Shown one piece after another: positions 7,998 to 16,410 of a stretch of DNA of 64,000 nucleotides. Each line of letters opens with the position of its first letter. The stretch's first letter is position 1. Both the position numbers and the translations under genes were made by a program. This DNA is from Rhodospirillales bacterium 70-18 (GTDB lineage: Bacteria > Pseudomonadota > Alphaproteobacteria > Acetobacterales > Acetobacteraceae), in contig MKWE01000003.1 of assembly GCA_001899585.1 (NCBI GenBank), forward strand, positions 1 through 64,000, given 5' to 3'. The notes beneath the pieces are model-generated. The model worked only from the letters and a program-made list of their open reading frames with translations, ran no database searches and was not told where the DNA came from.

Positions 7998-10900
7998 TCA
8001 CAGCATTGCGAGTTTCTCGCGTTGCAGCTCCGCCAGATGCACTAGATGCTTGGTGCCGAACTGGTCGGCAAGGTCGTACATGCGGCCGACATCCTGACAT
8101 GCAGCCTTGATGATGTTAGCGCGCAGGGAGGGGCCGGTCAGTTGGAGTTCAGCGATGGCGCGCAAAACCTTGATGCGTTCGTGCAGAAGCCGGATCCAGA
8201 AGCGTGGCCGGCTGTCTGGGCTTGGCATGGTGGCTTCGGCGCGGGCCAGCCACTTCAGCGCCAGCCACGGTGCGTGCGCGTGGATGCGGGCCAGGCTCGA
8301 CTCTATGATCAGCAACTGCACATGCTCCATCGGGTGGCGGTAGACGTTGCGCCATAGCCGGTCGGCGTGCTGACGCGCTTGCAGATAAAACGCATCGCCC
8401 TGGGACCCGGCGTCGCCGGTGCGCTCGAAATGCCGGCCGAGCTTGAGCGCCACCCTAACGAAGACCCGCGCTGTCGCGGCGGAAATCTGCGGGTCGGTCG
8501 GGCTACCTGCCGCCGCGACCGCCGCGGGCAGGTTTTGCGACACCCTGAAGTAATAGTAGGCTGTCCCGAAGCGCTGCGCGGCCAGAGTGGCGTCGCCGTG
8601 TGCGGTGCCGTCCGCGTCGTACGCTGAGACGCACGCCAGACGCTCAATCACGTCGACGATCTCGGCGAGGATGCGCCGGCCGTGCGGCCGCGCCACCACG
8701 CTGCGCAGCGGGGTGTCATCGCTGGCCAGTCGGCGGACCTCGGCGGCCACCGCATCCTCCAGGACGGCGTGTTCGGTGAGCGGAGCGGGCGCGCGGAGGC
8801 CGAAATCGCCAAGCGTCTTCAGCCGCGCCCCGCACAGCGCGATGGCTACCCCGTATCCCTCGGTCAGTGTATACCAGTCGGCGGTCACCTTCGCATAAGG
8901 CGCCCGATCCCGTTCGGCACCCGGCAGCGCCTGGAGATGCGCACTGAGGCTGTTGAAGTCACCACGGCGCAGCGCGGCGCGGATCTGGTGTTCGCGCACC
9001 TCTCGGGCGACGTCGGCCAGCGTGCGTTGGGCGCCCAACACGGTGATTGCGTCCAGGAATAGCTGGCAAAGCTCGGCTTTCACCGTATCGAGGCCAAAAG
9101 TGCGCGACATCGCCCAGGCCGGCGCCTGTTCGAGGCCGGCGCGGTAATGCTCCCAATACAGCGCGCGCAGCCGTTCGCCCAGTGGCAACGGCAGCGCGGT
9201 CGGCGCGTGGTGCGAGCGCTCCGCTAGCTGTGGCCAGTGATGTACGCTGAGCACGCCGTGAAGAATCGCCTGCCCCAGCCGGCGGTAGAACGCGGCGCTG
9301 GCGTGCTCGCCGGTGGGGGCGCTGCGCACGAGCAGGCCGTGCTGCTGCAGGCTCATCTCGGCCAGCACGAAATGCATCGCCGCTAGTTCGGCGCGGGCAT
9401 GCGGCGTGGCCTGCATGGCGCGTTGCAGATCGGCGCGGACGGCGGGATCGGCGATGTCGAGCGCGTCGGCGCGGCCGGGCGCCGGCGGCGGCGTGCCCCA
9501 GGTGGCGGCGTCGTATTCCGCTTCCAGATCGTCGCTGTAGAGATGGGCGATGGTTTCGCCATGGCATTGTACTAGTACACCCTGCAGCGCCGAAGTGACC
9601 AGCGTCACCGCCGCCTCCGGCGCGGTCAGCGGATCCGGGCGAAACAGCAGGTACCAGCGATGCAGCAACCGGTACAATGTTTTCACCCGCAGCTCGGTGG
9701 GTGACAGTACGCAGAACGCCAGTGCCGGCCATGCGGCGTCGCCGCGTCGGCGCAGGCGCGCGACCAGGGCGGCGCACAGATCGGCTCGGCCTGGCGTGGT
9801 CGCGGCTAGCGCGCGCAGGGTATTGCGCGCGGACGCGCCATCAGCGCGGGCGAGCACGGCCTGCGCCCGCATCAGCCACACCATCGTCTCGGTCATCAGC
9901 AACTGCGGCGAGACTTGGCCGAACGCCTCCTGCAACTCCGGTTCGACCAGGGTCTTGCGCAGGGTGCCGGTGACACTGCCCTGCCGTGTCGGCGCCGCCA
10001 GCGGCTGGCTCGTCCGGCACAATGTTGGCAGAAGCGGCGCCAAGTCGTTGTCGCCGAGCACGATCACCCGGGTGCGGGTGAACACTGCCGGGTCGTGCAC
10101 CAGCATCTCTTCGCTGCGCAGCGGCTGCAGCAGGCGCCACAGCAGCGGCACCACCGGCTCGTCGCGCAGATAGCGGGTGAGGTGCGGCCGGCAACCGCCA
10201 TCGAAGTTGCAGCCGTCAAACACCAACACCGCCGGCGTGACTGCGATGTGGGCGCGGATGCGCGCGATCGCCGCGGCGGTTTCGGCCTCGGTAGCGCAGG
10301 GCGTGGCGCCACTCAGGTCTTCGTTGCGGTAGAATGCCTCCAGCCTAGCGACGATAGCCGGCAGGCTCGTATCGCCTGCGCCCGGACGGCCGCGGGCGAC
10401 CGGGATGTAGCACCACGGCCGCACGTCCTGGCGCTGCTCGGTGCGCCACAACTCCGCCGCCAGGGCGGTGAGCCCGTTCGGAATGTTGTCCTTCGAAGGG
10501 ATGCAGAATACCGGCCAGCGCGCCTCGGCGCCGCCAAGGTGCTGGCGCACCAGGTCCGGCAGCGAACCGCGGGCCGGGTCGGCGAAATATTGGTAGGTCG
10601 GGTCGGCCAGGATCGCCTTGATCAGCCCATCGCCGGTTGCCAGGGCCGACGGACGCGGCGTGCCAGCGAGCCAGTCGCTCAGGCGGGTGGGCGCGTCATG
10701 GCCGCCAAATGGCTGGGTGAGGAACGGCTCGACCGCACGGGGGGCGTTGTCGCCGGCTAGCTCCGCAAGCGCGCGGGCGGCCATGGCCTCGATGGCCGGC
10801 CGGGTGGGCTTCGGCGTGCTGAAGCGGTAGTCCGACCGGATTGGGGTGCGGAACAGTTTCCTCAGCGTTTCTTTGTGGTCGCGTTCGGCCCCGGCGGCGC

Positions 10901-11189
10901 CGAAGCGGTGGGCGAAACCGCTGGGGGTGCAGCCAGTGGCGCAGCGCAGGATCTGCATGCGCAGCCGAAAGCCGAGGCTGGGCGCGTCGCCCCGCCGCGC
11001 GGGCTTCATCACGGTGCCCTGGGCGACGTGCAGGCTGTCGTGAGGGTTAGCCAGCGCCAGCGCCCAAAGACGTGCGATCTCAGCGGCCAGCGCTGCCGCC
11101 GCGGTGGCGTTGAGGCGGGGGGAGGGGGGCGCGCGGTGGACCGGGCCGCGATGGCTCGGCGCGCGCATCGGCGTCGGCTCGCTGGTCAT
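7998..11189 (-). CDS. Large soluble protein of unknown function (1063 aa)
   Basis: 1063 aa, no signal peptide or membrane segment. I recognise no family. The N-terminal third holds a stretch (about residues 215-390) with alternating strands that could be a divergent NTPase-like core: VFCIPSKDN followed by a helix where a P-loop would sit, AVLVFDGCNFDGG resembling a Walker B strand, and TRVIVLGDND resembling a sensor strand. No intact Walker A is present. The rest, especially the last 350 residues, is a run of amphipathic Ala/Leu-rich helices suggestive of TPR-like repeats. That architecture (core plus helical repeats) is common in STAND-type proteins, but this is only pattern reading. The gene is divergent from the DUF4407-like/kinase pair across a 319-bp gap. 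The start at 11189 has only a distant GGAG. Confidence 0.7.
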   Translation of the reverse strand: MTSEPTPMRAPSHRGPVHRAPPSPRLNATAAAALAAEIARLWALALANPHDSLHVAQGTVMKPARRGDAPSLGFRLRMQILRCATGCTPSGFAHRFGAAGAERDHKETLRKLFRTPIRSDYRFSTPKPTRPAIEAMAARALAELAGDNAPRAVEPFLTQPFGGHDAPTRLSDWLAGTPRPSALATGDGLIKAILADPTYQYFADPARGSLPDLVRQHLGGAEARWPVFCIPSKDNIPNGLTALAAELWRTEQRQDVRPWCYIPVARGRPGAGDTSLPAIVARLEAFYRNEDLSGATPCATEAETAAAIARIRAHIAVTPAVLVFDGCNFDGGCRPHLTRYLRDEPVVPLLWRLLQPLRSEEMLVHDPAVFTRTRVIVLGDNDLAPLLPTLCRTSQPLAAPTRQGSVTGTLRKTLVEPELQEAFGQVSPQLLMTETMVWLMRAQAVLARADGASARNTLRALAATTPGRADLCAALVARLRRRGDAAWPALAFCVLSPTELRVKTLYRLLHRWYLLFRPDPLTAPEAAVTLVTSALQGVLVQCHGETIAHLYSDDLEAEYDAATWGTPPPAPGRADALDIADPAVRADLQRAMQATPHARAELAAMHFVLAEMSLQQHGLLVRSAPTGEHASAAFYRRLGQAILHGVLSVHHWPQLAERSHHAPTALPLPLGERLRALYWEHYRAGLEQAPAWAMSRTFGLDTVKAELCQLFLDAITVLGAQRTLADVAREVREHQIRAALRRGDFNSLSAHLQALPGAERDRAPYAKVTADWYTLTEGYGVAIALCGARLKTLGDFGLRAPAPLTEHAVLEDAVAAEVRRLASDDTPLRSVVARPHGRRILAEIVDVIERLACVSAYDADGTAHGDATLAAQRFGTAYYYFRVSQNLPAAVAAAGSPTDPQISAATARVFVRVALKLGRHFERTGDAGSQGDAFYLQARQHADRLWRNVYRHPMEHVQLLIIESSLARIHAHAPWLALKWLARAEATMPSPDSRPRFWIRLLHERIKVLRAIAELQLTGPSLRANIIKAACQDVGRMYDLADQFGTKHLVHLAELQREKLAML

Positions 11190-11508
11190 TTCTGCGATCG
11201 CGGCTCCTTGGTCCCTGCGACGACGCTAGGCCATCGGATGGGATGCGCAAAGATGCCAGAAGCGTATCAGCGGTAAAAACTGGCGTCGAACGGGAATAAC
11301 TGCCGGCGGTTACGCGGGGTCGACGGTTTTTCCCAGTTTGGGGATCTGGCGGAATCTATGCGGTAGGAAAGGTGTCCGAGGCGTTAATGCGACCTCAATC
11401 CTGGCCATGGGCGGGCAAAAAAAATCGTAATTCCGCTTGTCAGGCGGGGACGGCCCGATACCGTTGGCTAGAACTCGCATTAAGCGAGCCGGGGAAAGAG
11501 AGGCCGCC
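11190..11508. other. Divergent intergenic region
   Basis: This 319-bp gap separates the 1063-residue gene (minus) from the DUF4407-like/kinase operon (plus) and should hold both promoters. A weak candidate for the plus side is TTGTCA (11437-11442), a 16-nt spacer and TACCGT (11459-11464). I find no clear promoter for the minus gene, and no gene or strong repeat. Confidence 0.4.
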
Positions 11509-12972
11509 ATGAGTTCCACGAACGACCGGGTCGGCGCTGCCAGCACCGCCTTCGCCACCGCCCTCAAATGCTCCACCGCCTTCGTCACGGCGCCGTTGCG
11601 GCTGGTGCGCATCGTGTTGGTCTCGCTCGGCGGCGACGACCCCGAAGTGGTCGCCAAGGCCAGCATCGGAGCCCAGATCACCTCGATGCGGATGGGCTTG
11701 CAGGTCGCGCTCGGCGCCGCGATCCCGACCTTCGGTGTCTACATGGTGCTGCGCATGCAGTTCACCGGCCCGGTGGCGACCTCGTACGCCATGGCCGGCG
11801 CGCTGATGGCCGGCGGCATCGCCGCGGCGGCGGAGACCAACGCGCTGCAGCGGCTGCACCAGATGGAGGCCGAGCGCGAAGCTGCCCGCAACGGCTTCCG
11901 CAGCCGCATCCCCGGCAACGGCCTGGTGCGTCGCGCCCTGATGCTGCTGACCCGGCTCGGCATGGCGGTGGTCGGCAACTATTTCTACGCCTCGATCTTC
12001 CTGGCTGTGATGCTGGCGCCCGAGATCGCCACCCAGAAAGCCGAGGACGCCGCCCTGCACAACCGCCCGATCGTCGCGGTGGCGACCGCCTTCGTCGATG
12101 GCCGGCTGGCTAGCCTGCGCGGTGACAGCGTGACCAAGCGCGACGCCTATCTCACGGTGCTGGCCAAGCCCCCGGCGCCGCCGTCCGACGACCCCAGCGC
12201 CAGGCTGCGCGCTCCGATCGACACCGAGATCACCACCTTGGCGAGCCAGTTGCAGGCCGCCCGCCAGCAGCGCGACGCGGTGGCCGCCACGCTTGCCGGG
12301 CTGCGCACCCAGTTGAGCTGCGAGGAGGACGGCAAGCGCTGCGGTGACACTAATTCCACCCAGGGGCTGAGCGGAAAGGGTCCGAATTGGCGGCTGATCA
12401 ACAACCTGATCCGAGACAATCAGGTCACCGCGGACGGCCTCGACCGGCGCATCACCGCGTTGCTCGACGAACGGACGGCGTTGTTCACCCGACGCGACAT
12501 GATGATCCGCCAGGTGCAGGTGTTGCAGGACACCGCCCTGCGCGCGTCGGCCGCGGCGCTTGAGCGCGAGATCGGCGCGGCGCAAGCAGCGGCCACCGCC
12601 GCCGCCGCCGCCTTCACGAACGCGTTCGTGCGGCGGGCGGCCGACATCCAGCAGGAAAGCGAGCGGCGCGGCTTCCTGCCGCCGGAAGTGGGCATCTCCA
12701 GCGACATCGCCGCGATGACCCGCATCGAGGCGAGGCCCGATCGCGGCTGGTGGATGGGGCTGCTGAAATGGAGCCTGGTGATGATGGAACTCAACGCCTT
12801 GCTGGCCGCCTTCTTCTGGCCGGTGCGGCGGTTAGTACCGGTGAAGGAGTATATCCCCTTCGTTATCGGGGCCGAGGAGGCCGCCTTCGACGCCAACCGC
12901 ACCCGCGCCAGCCGCCCGCCTCTGGAAGCCTATGGCCCGTCGCGCGGCCCGATCGGGGGGCACGCGCGATGA
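11509..12972 (+). CDS. DUF4407-like membrane/coiled-coil protein
   Basis: 487 aa from the ATG at 11509, chosen because GGGAAAGAGAGG lies just upstream; a longer frame begins at 11437. The motif LGGDDPE (40-46) followed by paired TM helices (about 61-82 and 88-108), a third near 146-170, a long charged coiled-coil region (about 215-390) and a last helix (about 418-437) matches the layout of the DUF4407 family. A small Cys pair lies in the coiled-coil region (CEEDGKRC). The stop overlaps the kinase start as ATGA, so the two are translationally coupled. Known DUF4407 proteins have no settled function. Here the protein is probably the membrane partner or substrate of the kinase (inference). Confidence 0.75.
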   Translation: MSSTNDRVGAASTAFATALKCSTAFVTAPLRLVRIVLVSLGGDDPEVVAKASIGAQITSMRMGLQVALGAAIPTFGVYMVLRMQFTGPVATSYAMAGALMAGGIAAAAETNALQRLHQMEAEREAARNGFRSRIPGNGLVRRALMLLTRLGMAVVGNYFYASIFLAVMLAPEIATQKAEDAALHNRPIVAVATAFVDGRLASLRGDSVTKRDAYLTVLAKPPAPPSDDPSARLRAPIDTEITTLASQLQAARQQRDAVAATLAGLRTQLSCEEDGKRCGDTNSTQGLSGKGPNWRLINNLIRDNQVTADGLDRRITALLDERTALFTRRDMMIRQVQVLQDTALRASAAALEREIGAAQAAATAAAAAFTNAFVRRAADIQQESERRGFLPPEVGISSDIAAMTRIEARPDRGWWMGLLKWSLVMMELNALLAAFFWPVRRLVPVKEYIPFVIGAEEAAFDANRTRASRPPLEAYGPSRGPIGGHAR

Positions 12973-13922
12973 GCGTCAGCATGGCGCGGATGCCCGAGAT
13001 CGAGGGCATCCGGATGATCGGGGCGAGTGGCTCGGGAGCGACGGCCACGGTGTTCCGCGGTCACCAGATCGCCGTGGACCGGCTGGTCGCTGTGAAGACC
13101 GTGCCCTGGCCGCTCGACTCGGTCGAGCGCGCGGCGATGCAGCGCCGGTTCCGCCGGGAGGCCGAGGCGCTCGGCCGCCTAGCACATCGGCACATCGCCG
13201 GCATCTACTATTACGGCGAGGCCGATGGCTTCGGGTATTGCGTGCAGGAGTTGATCGACGGCCGCTCGCTGCGTTCGGTGCTCGAGGCCGGCGAGCGGTT
13301 GCCGCTGGCGGCGATCGTGCTCATCATGGGCCAAGTGACCTCGGCGCTCGGGCATGCGCACCAACGCGGCGTGATCCATAGCGACGTGAAACCCGGCAAC
13401 ATCGTGCTGCGCCCGGACGGCTCGGCGGCGCTGGTCGATTTCGGCATCGCGCGGGTGACCGACAGCAACGCGACGGTGACCCAGATGGTGCAGGGAACGC
13501 CGCTCTACAGCGCGCCGGAGCAGTGGAACGCGATGGCGCTGGACGAGCGCACCGACATCTACGCCGCCGGCGCTACCATGCTGCATCTGCTGACTTGGCA
13601 GCGCCCCTTCACCGGCACGGCGGAGCAGGTGATCCATCGCCAGTTGACCGAAGAGGCGCCGCCGCCGTCCCGGCTCGACCCCGGCCTGCCGCCGTATTTC
13701 GACCCGGTGATCCGCGCTGCCATGGCCAAGGACCCGACGCGCCGCTACGCCACCGTCGCCGATTTCGCTACCGCCATCGAGCGCGCCTGGACTCTTTGCC
13801 ACAGCGCCTCCGACCCGGCCGGGCCAGTGCTGTCGCCGGCCCGACGGGTGCTGCCGTCGCGCCGGTCGCGGCGCCGGCCGGGCCTTTGGCGCAAGATGCG
13901 GCGCTTCCTCAACGCGCTTTAG
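12969..13922 (+). CDS. Serine/threonine protein kinase (non-RD type)
   Basis: 317 aa, starting at the ATG that overlaps the upstream stop (ATGA). It is a Hanks-type kinase with all main motifs: Gly-rich loop GASGSGATATV (18-28), Lys43 in VAVKT, Glu64 in RREAEAL, catalytic loop HSDVKPGN (137-144), DFG (157-159), GTPLYSAPEQ (176-185) and DIYAAGATML. The catalytic loop has Ser where most kinases have Arg before Asp (HRD), making it a non-RD kinase that may not need activation-loop phosphorylation. The C-terminal tail after about residue 285 is short and very basic and has no TM or sensor domain, so membrane coupling would have to come from the DUF4407-like partner. It faces away from the 1063-residue gene; together they could be a signalling or defence cassette (inference). 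Confidence 0.9.
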   Translation: MSVSMARMPEIEGIRMIGASGSGATATVFRGHQIAVDRLVAVKTVPWPLDSVERAAMQRRFRREAEALGRLAHRHIAGIYYYGEADGFGYCVQELIDGRSLRSVLEAGERLPLAAIVLIMGQVTSALGHAHQRGVIHSDVKPGNIVLRPDGSAALVDFGIARVTDSNATVTQMVQGTPLYSAPEQWNAMALDERTDIYAAGATMLHLLTWQRPFTGTAEQVIHRQLTEEAPPPSRLDPGLPPYFDPVIRAAMAKDPTRRYATVADFATAIERAWTLCHSASDPAGPVLSPARRVLPSRRSRRRPGLWRKMRRFLNAL

Positions 13923-14262
13923 CAGGTGGACAGACGGATATCCGGGTTTCCTCTCGCAAGGGGACGGCCTGTTTGACACCATGATCAAGAATTCCGCCTT
14001 CTGAGGACTATGCTGCTGACCGCAGGATAGATCGCGGCTTCCGATGTAATCTAGCGCCAGTGATGGGGTGTACTAAATTTTTCGAATTCAATGGTTTACC
14101 GTTCGAATAGACTCCGCATCGCGGTGCCAATCCGCGGCCAGAGCGTTGCGAATTGCCTAGTCCAGAGGTTAGCCCGTTCTTGAGACAAGTGAATGGCTCG
14201 CTCGTCTGGACAATGTGGAACGCAAAAACGCCAATCGTCGAGGCGTGAAGGGACGACAGAAA
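13923..14262. other. Intergenic stretch with one dispersed element
   Basis: About 340 bp without a convincing gene, lying between the kinase and the unknown gene at 14263. It contains copy C of the 50-nt element (14084-14133). No terminator hairpin with a T-run is evident after the kinase. Confidence 0.45.
14084..14133 (+). repeat. 50-nt dispersed element, copy C
   Basis: It begins GAATTCAATGGTTTACCG and ends GGTGCCAATCC, exactly 50 nt as in copies A and B, and matches copy B at 33 of 50 positions without gaps; the first ten bases are identical. Unlike copies B and D it is not followed by a tRNA-derived repeat but by the gene at 14263. Confidence 0.55.
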
Positions 14263-14823
14263 ATGGCTCCAGACTTGAAATTTGCCCATGGCACAGTGAA
14301 CGAAACTCTCAGCAGCGGCGCCCAACTGTCACGGTTCAGGCTGCTGTCAGCGGGCTTGAAGCCAATAGTTGACCCGAATTCGGATGCGTCGAAGGTGCCG
14401 CACAACTACAATGGCGGCCTCTTCGCGGGGCGTATGTCTCGGCTCCAAAAAGGAGACCGTTTGTTCCGATTTAGTAACAGTGATAAGCGAACCCTAGAGG
14501 AACGGTTCGAGGGCGATTGGTGGTTTGACTGGGAGTGCCTTGCCACGATCCGTGCGGCCAGCCGCATTGAGAACGCTGACTTCGCCGCCACCGCCCGCTC
14601 ATTCCTTGGCATGCTTTGGGGTGACAAGACGAATCTGGTGGGGGGACTGCTGACCGCGGATTTCTGGTGCCTGAAGGGCCTGACCGGCGCGTTTGGCGAC
14701 CAGCAACAACATATGTCCGGCCCGCCACGCACCGACGTGATGCAGATATACGTTCCTGGTGGGCTGAAGTTGGCGTACTTCAGCCAGCCTCGCGACAACC
14801 TGTTGATTAGCGGGATCGTCTGA
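14263..14823 (+). CDS. Hypothetical protein (186 aa), island cargo
   Basis: I chose the ATG at 14263 because GGGAC lies upstream; a GTG at 14215 would add 16 residues. No family is recognised. The protein is soluble with mixed composition. Visible features are GDRLFRFSNSD, an aromatic cluster around EGDWWFDWE, and a glycine/leucine stretch LVGGLLTADFWCLKGL. The residue makeup is normal for a real protein and base composition is poorer in GC than the core. It is the last gene before the second tRNA-Lys repeat, so it belongs to the same 9.25-kb island as the kinase cassette. It could be a cassette component or an independent gain. Confidence 0.5.
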   Translation: MAPDLKFAHGTVNETLSSGAQLSRFRLLSAGLKPIVDPNSDASKVPHNYNGGLFAGRMSRLQKGDRLFRFSNSDKRTLEERFEGDWWFDWECLATIRAASRIENADFAATARSFLGMLWGDKTNLVGGLLTADFWCLKGLTGAFGDQQQHMSGPPRTDVMQIYVPGGLKLAYFSQPRDNLLISGIV

Positions 14824-15064
14824 GGCTACGGCGGATCGCCAGATTGCGGCGGCGTGCATCGTTCCCAGTCTGTCGTTCGTAACGTGTTAAAGTCGGCTCC
14901 TTTTTGTAAGCCCTTGTAAACGATCGCTTAGGACCCGAAAATGGTTGCAGATTCGGGTGAATATCGGCATCCTGAGGTGCCGTCGCGAGTATAGGCCGGG
15001 GGAGGCTTCGCATTTGCTTCTGTGCCTGTGATTTGGCGTGCGGGAAGGACCTTCAAAACGCAAA

Positions 15065-15113
15065 AAATTCAAAGGTTATTGCACCGATCGGCACCCGACC
15101 CCGGCGCCGATCC
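15065..15113 (+). repeat. 50-nt dispersed element, copy D
   Basis: It reads AAATTCAAAGG at the left and GGCGCCGATCC at the right, and with a single one-base gap it matches copy B at 36 of 50 positions. As at copy B, a tRNA-Lys-derived repeat follows, here 345 nt downstream. The two end modules also share shorter blocks between these landmarks. Confidence 0.6.
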
Positions 15114-15458
15114 ACACGTGCACGCGTATAGGCGGAGCGATCGCACCCGTTCCACAGCGCCGGGGTGTTCGACATTCTGCCCTCGGGGGCTACGGCGAGG
15201 GAGGTCGACCACGGCTTCCACGATCTGCGTCCGTGCCTCGGTCGGGCGAATGGGGAGGGACGCGAATTGCTGCGACCCGCTAACTCACTGTGGCCATAGG
15301 TGCGACGGGTTCCGTCCCACGCCATTCCCCCGTGGGCGTCGCGGGCAACGGGAGGTCAATCAGGGCCAACGTTGCAACCGCAGCGCGCGAAATCCGAGGC
15401 AAAGTGGAAGATCGGCCCCGAAAGGCGGACGTTGGATGGCAACGCGTCGTTGCCGAAG

Positions 15459-15512
15459 ACGAACTCTTAATCAGCGGGTCGTAGGTTCGAATCCTACTGC
15501 GCCCACCATTCC
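15459..15512 (+). repeat. Attachment-site-like direct repeat, tRNA-Lys(CTT) 3' half, copy 2
   Basis: 54 bp identical to 6207-6260, with the same tRNA-Lys(CTT) anticodon loop, T-arm, acceptor strand and CCA (ending at 15508). Here too the upstream bases do not supply the tRNA 5' half. Similarity to copy 1 continues on both sides at a lower level, to about 15575 on the right. It marks the probable right boundary of the 9.25-kb island. Confidence 0.8.
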
Positions 15513-16104
15513 GTTCAAGGGGTTACGGGACGGGCGGCGGGTTTTGCGCTCGGGCTTCCCACGCTATTCCCCCGAAATGCCCTGAAGCCCCCGTATTCCA
15601 CCACGACGCCCCTGCCGTCGAACGGGCATGCGCTTAAGCCCGATCGGGAATGACGCCGTCAGGCGACATCCTCCCCGCCTGCCCATATTGGTGGCGCCGG
15701 CCGAAGTCGGCTCGGGAGGCTGTGGCACGAGGCGAGGCGCGTCGGCCCGACAAGCGCTACTACATCGGCAAGACGCGCATGCGGAACTCGCATTCGGGCC
15801 CCAGTGAGGGCGTCGAAGACGGCGTCGGCCACAACAGCGTCGCCAAGCGACGCGGTCACTCGAACGGCTAGCGTAAGATCGACTGTCGACAGAACGCGGA
15901 GCCTGGGAAAGCGGAGCGCTGCAAGCGTCGTCGCCTTACGTTCGTCGATTACTGCCGCACCGCCCACGCCAGGCTGACGGCGTGGCAGATGGGCGGGCTG
16001 GAGATGGCCGGGCGATGAGGCACGGGCCTCCGGGTGCTGCCCGGCGGGGCCCGACCCGGTGCCAGGCTGCCGACGGTCGGACGCCGCTACCAGGAGCCGC
16101 CCCG

Positions 16105-16297
16105 ATGACCCTTTCCCCTGCCGCCACCATCGTGCCGACCGCGCGCCGCGGAGCGCCGGAACCGCCGCCTCGAGTTCCACCGCAAGCTGCCGACCGGCGG
16201 TCGCCACAAGGTGATCGACGCCCTGCTGCGCGGCGGCATCATCGCCGGGACGCAGGGCGACTTCGGCCCCGGTGACGGCGCCTTGAGCCGGTTTTGA
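16105..16297 (+). pseudogene. Decayed N-terminus of a DUF3489-like protein
   Basis: The segment starts MTLSPAATIV and, after a frame change, continues as LEFHRKLPTGGRHKVIDALLRGGIIAG before a stop at 16297. This resembles the N-terminal part of small DUF3489-type proteins (an LSxxQxxIL...AAxR start, then a GGxxxKVIDxLLxxGLI strand). The DUF3489 domain itself is missing and the frame is broken. Tentative. Confidence 0.35.
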
Positions 16298-16410
16298 GTC
16301 ACCCCAGTCAGACGCTACCTCCGAAATCGACTATGAGGCGGGCACAGAACTGGCATCCGGCGGTCTCCGACCAGTCGGATGCCATGATGCTCTCCAGCGC
16401 CTTGCTCACC

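Larger units (their letters stand above)
14824..16104. other. Island right end and decayed DNA, no intact gene
   Basis: The stretch holds copy D of the 50-nt element, the second tRNA-Lys 3'-half repeat and, beyond it, about 600 bp of non-coding sequence. The plus-strand open frame across 15022-15585 is spurious because it reads through the tRNA-like segment. A short frame at 15650-15871 has no recognisable features. Confidence 0.5.

Noticed and set aside
11440-12585. 381-codon minus-strand frame
   Set aside because: Composition is typical of antisense shadow (His/Gly/Arg-rich) and it lies opposite the DUF4407-like gene, which has a ribosome site and coupled kinase.
15659-16207. 182-codon minus-strand frame beyond the second repeat
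   Set aside because: No ribosome site, Arg/Ala/Gly-rich composition, and it overlaps the DUF3489-like remnant on the other strand.
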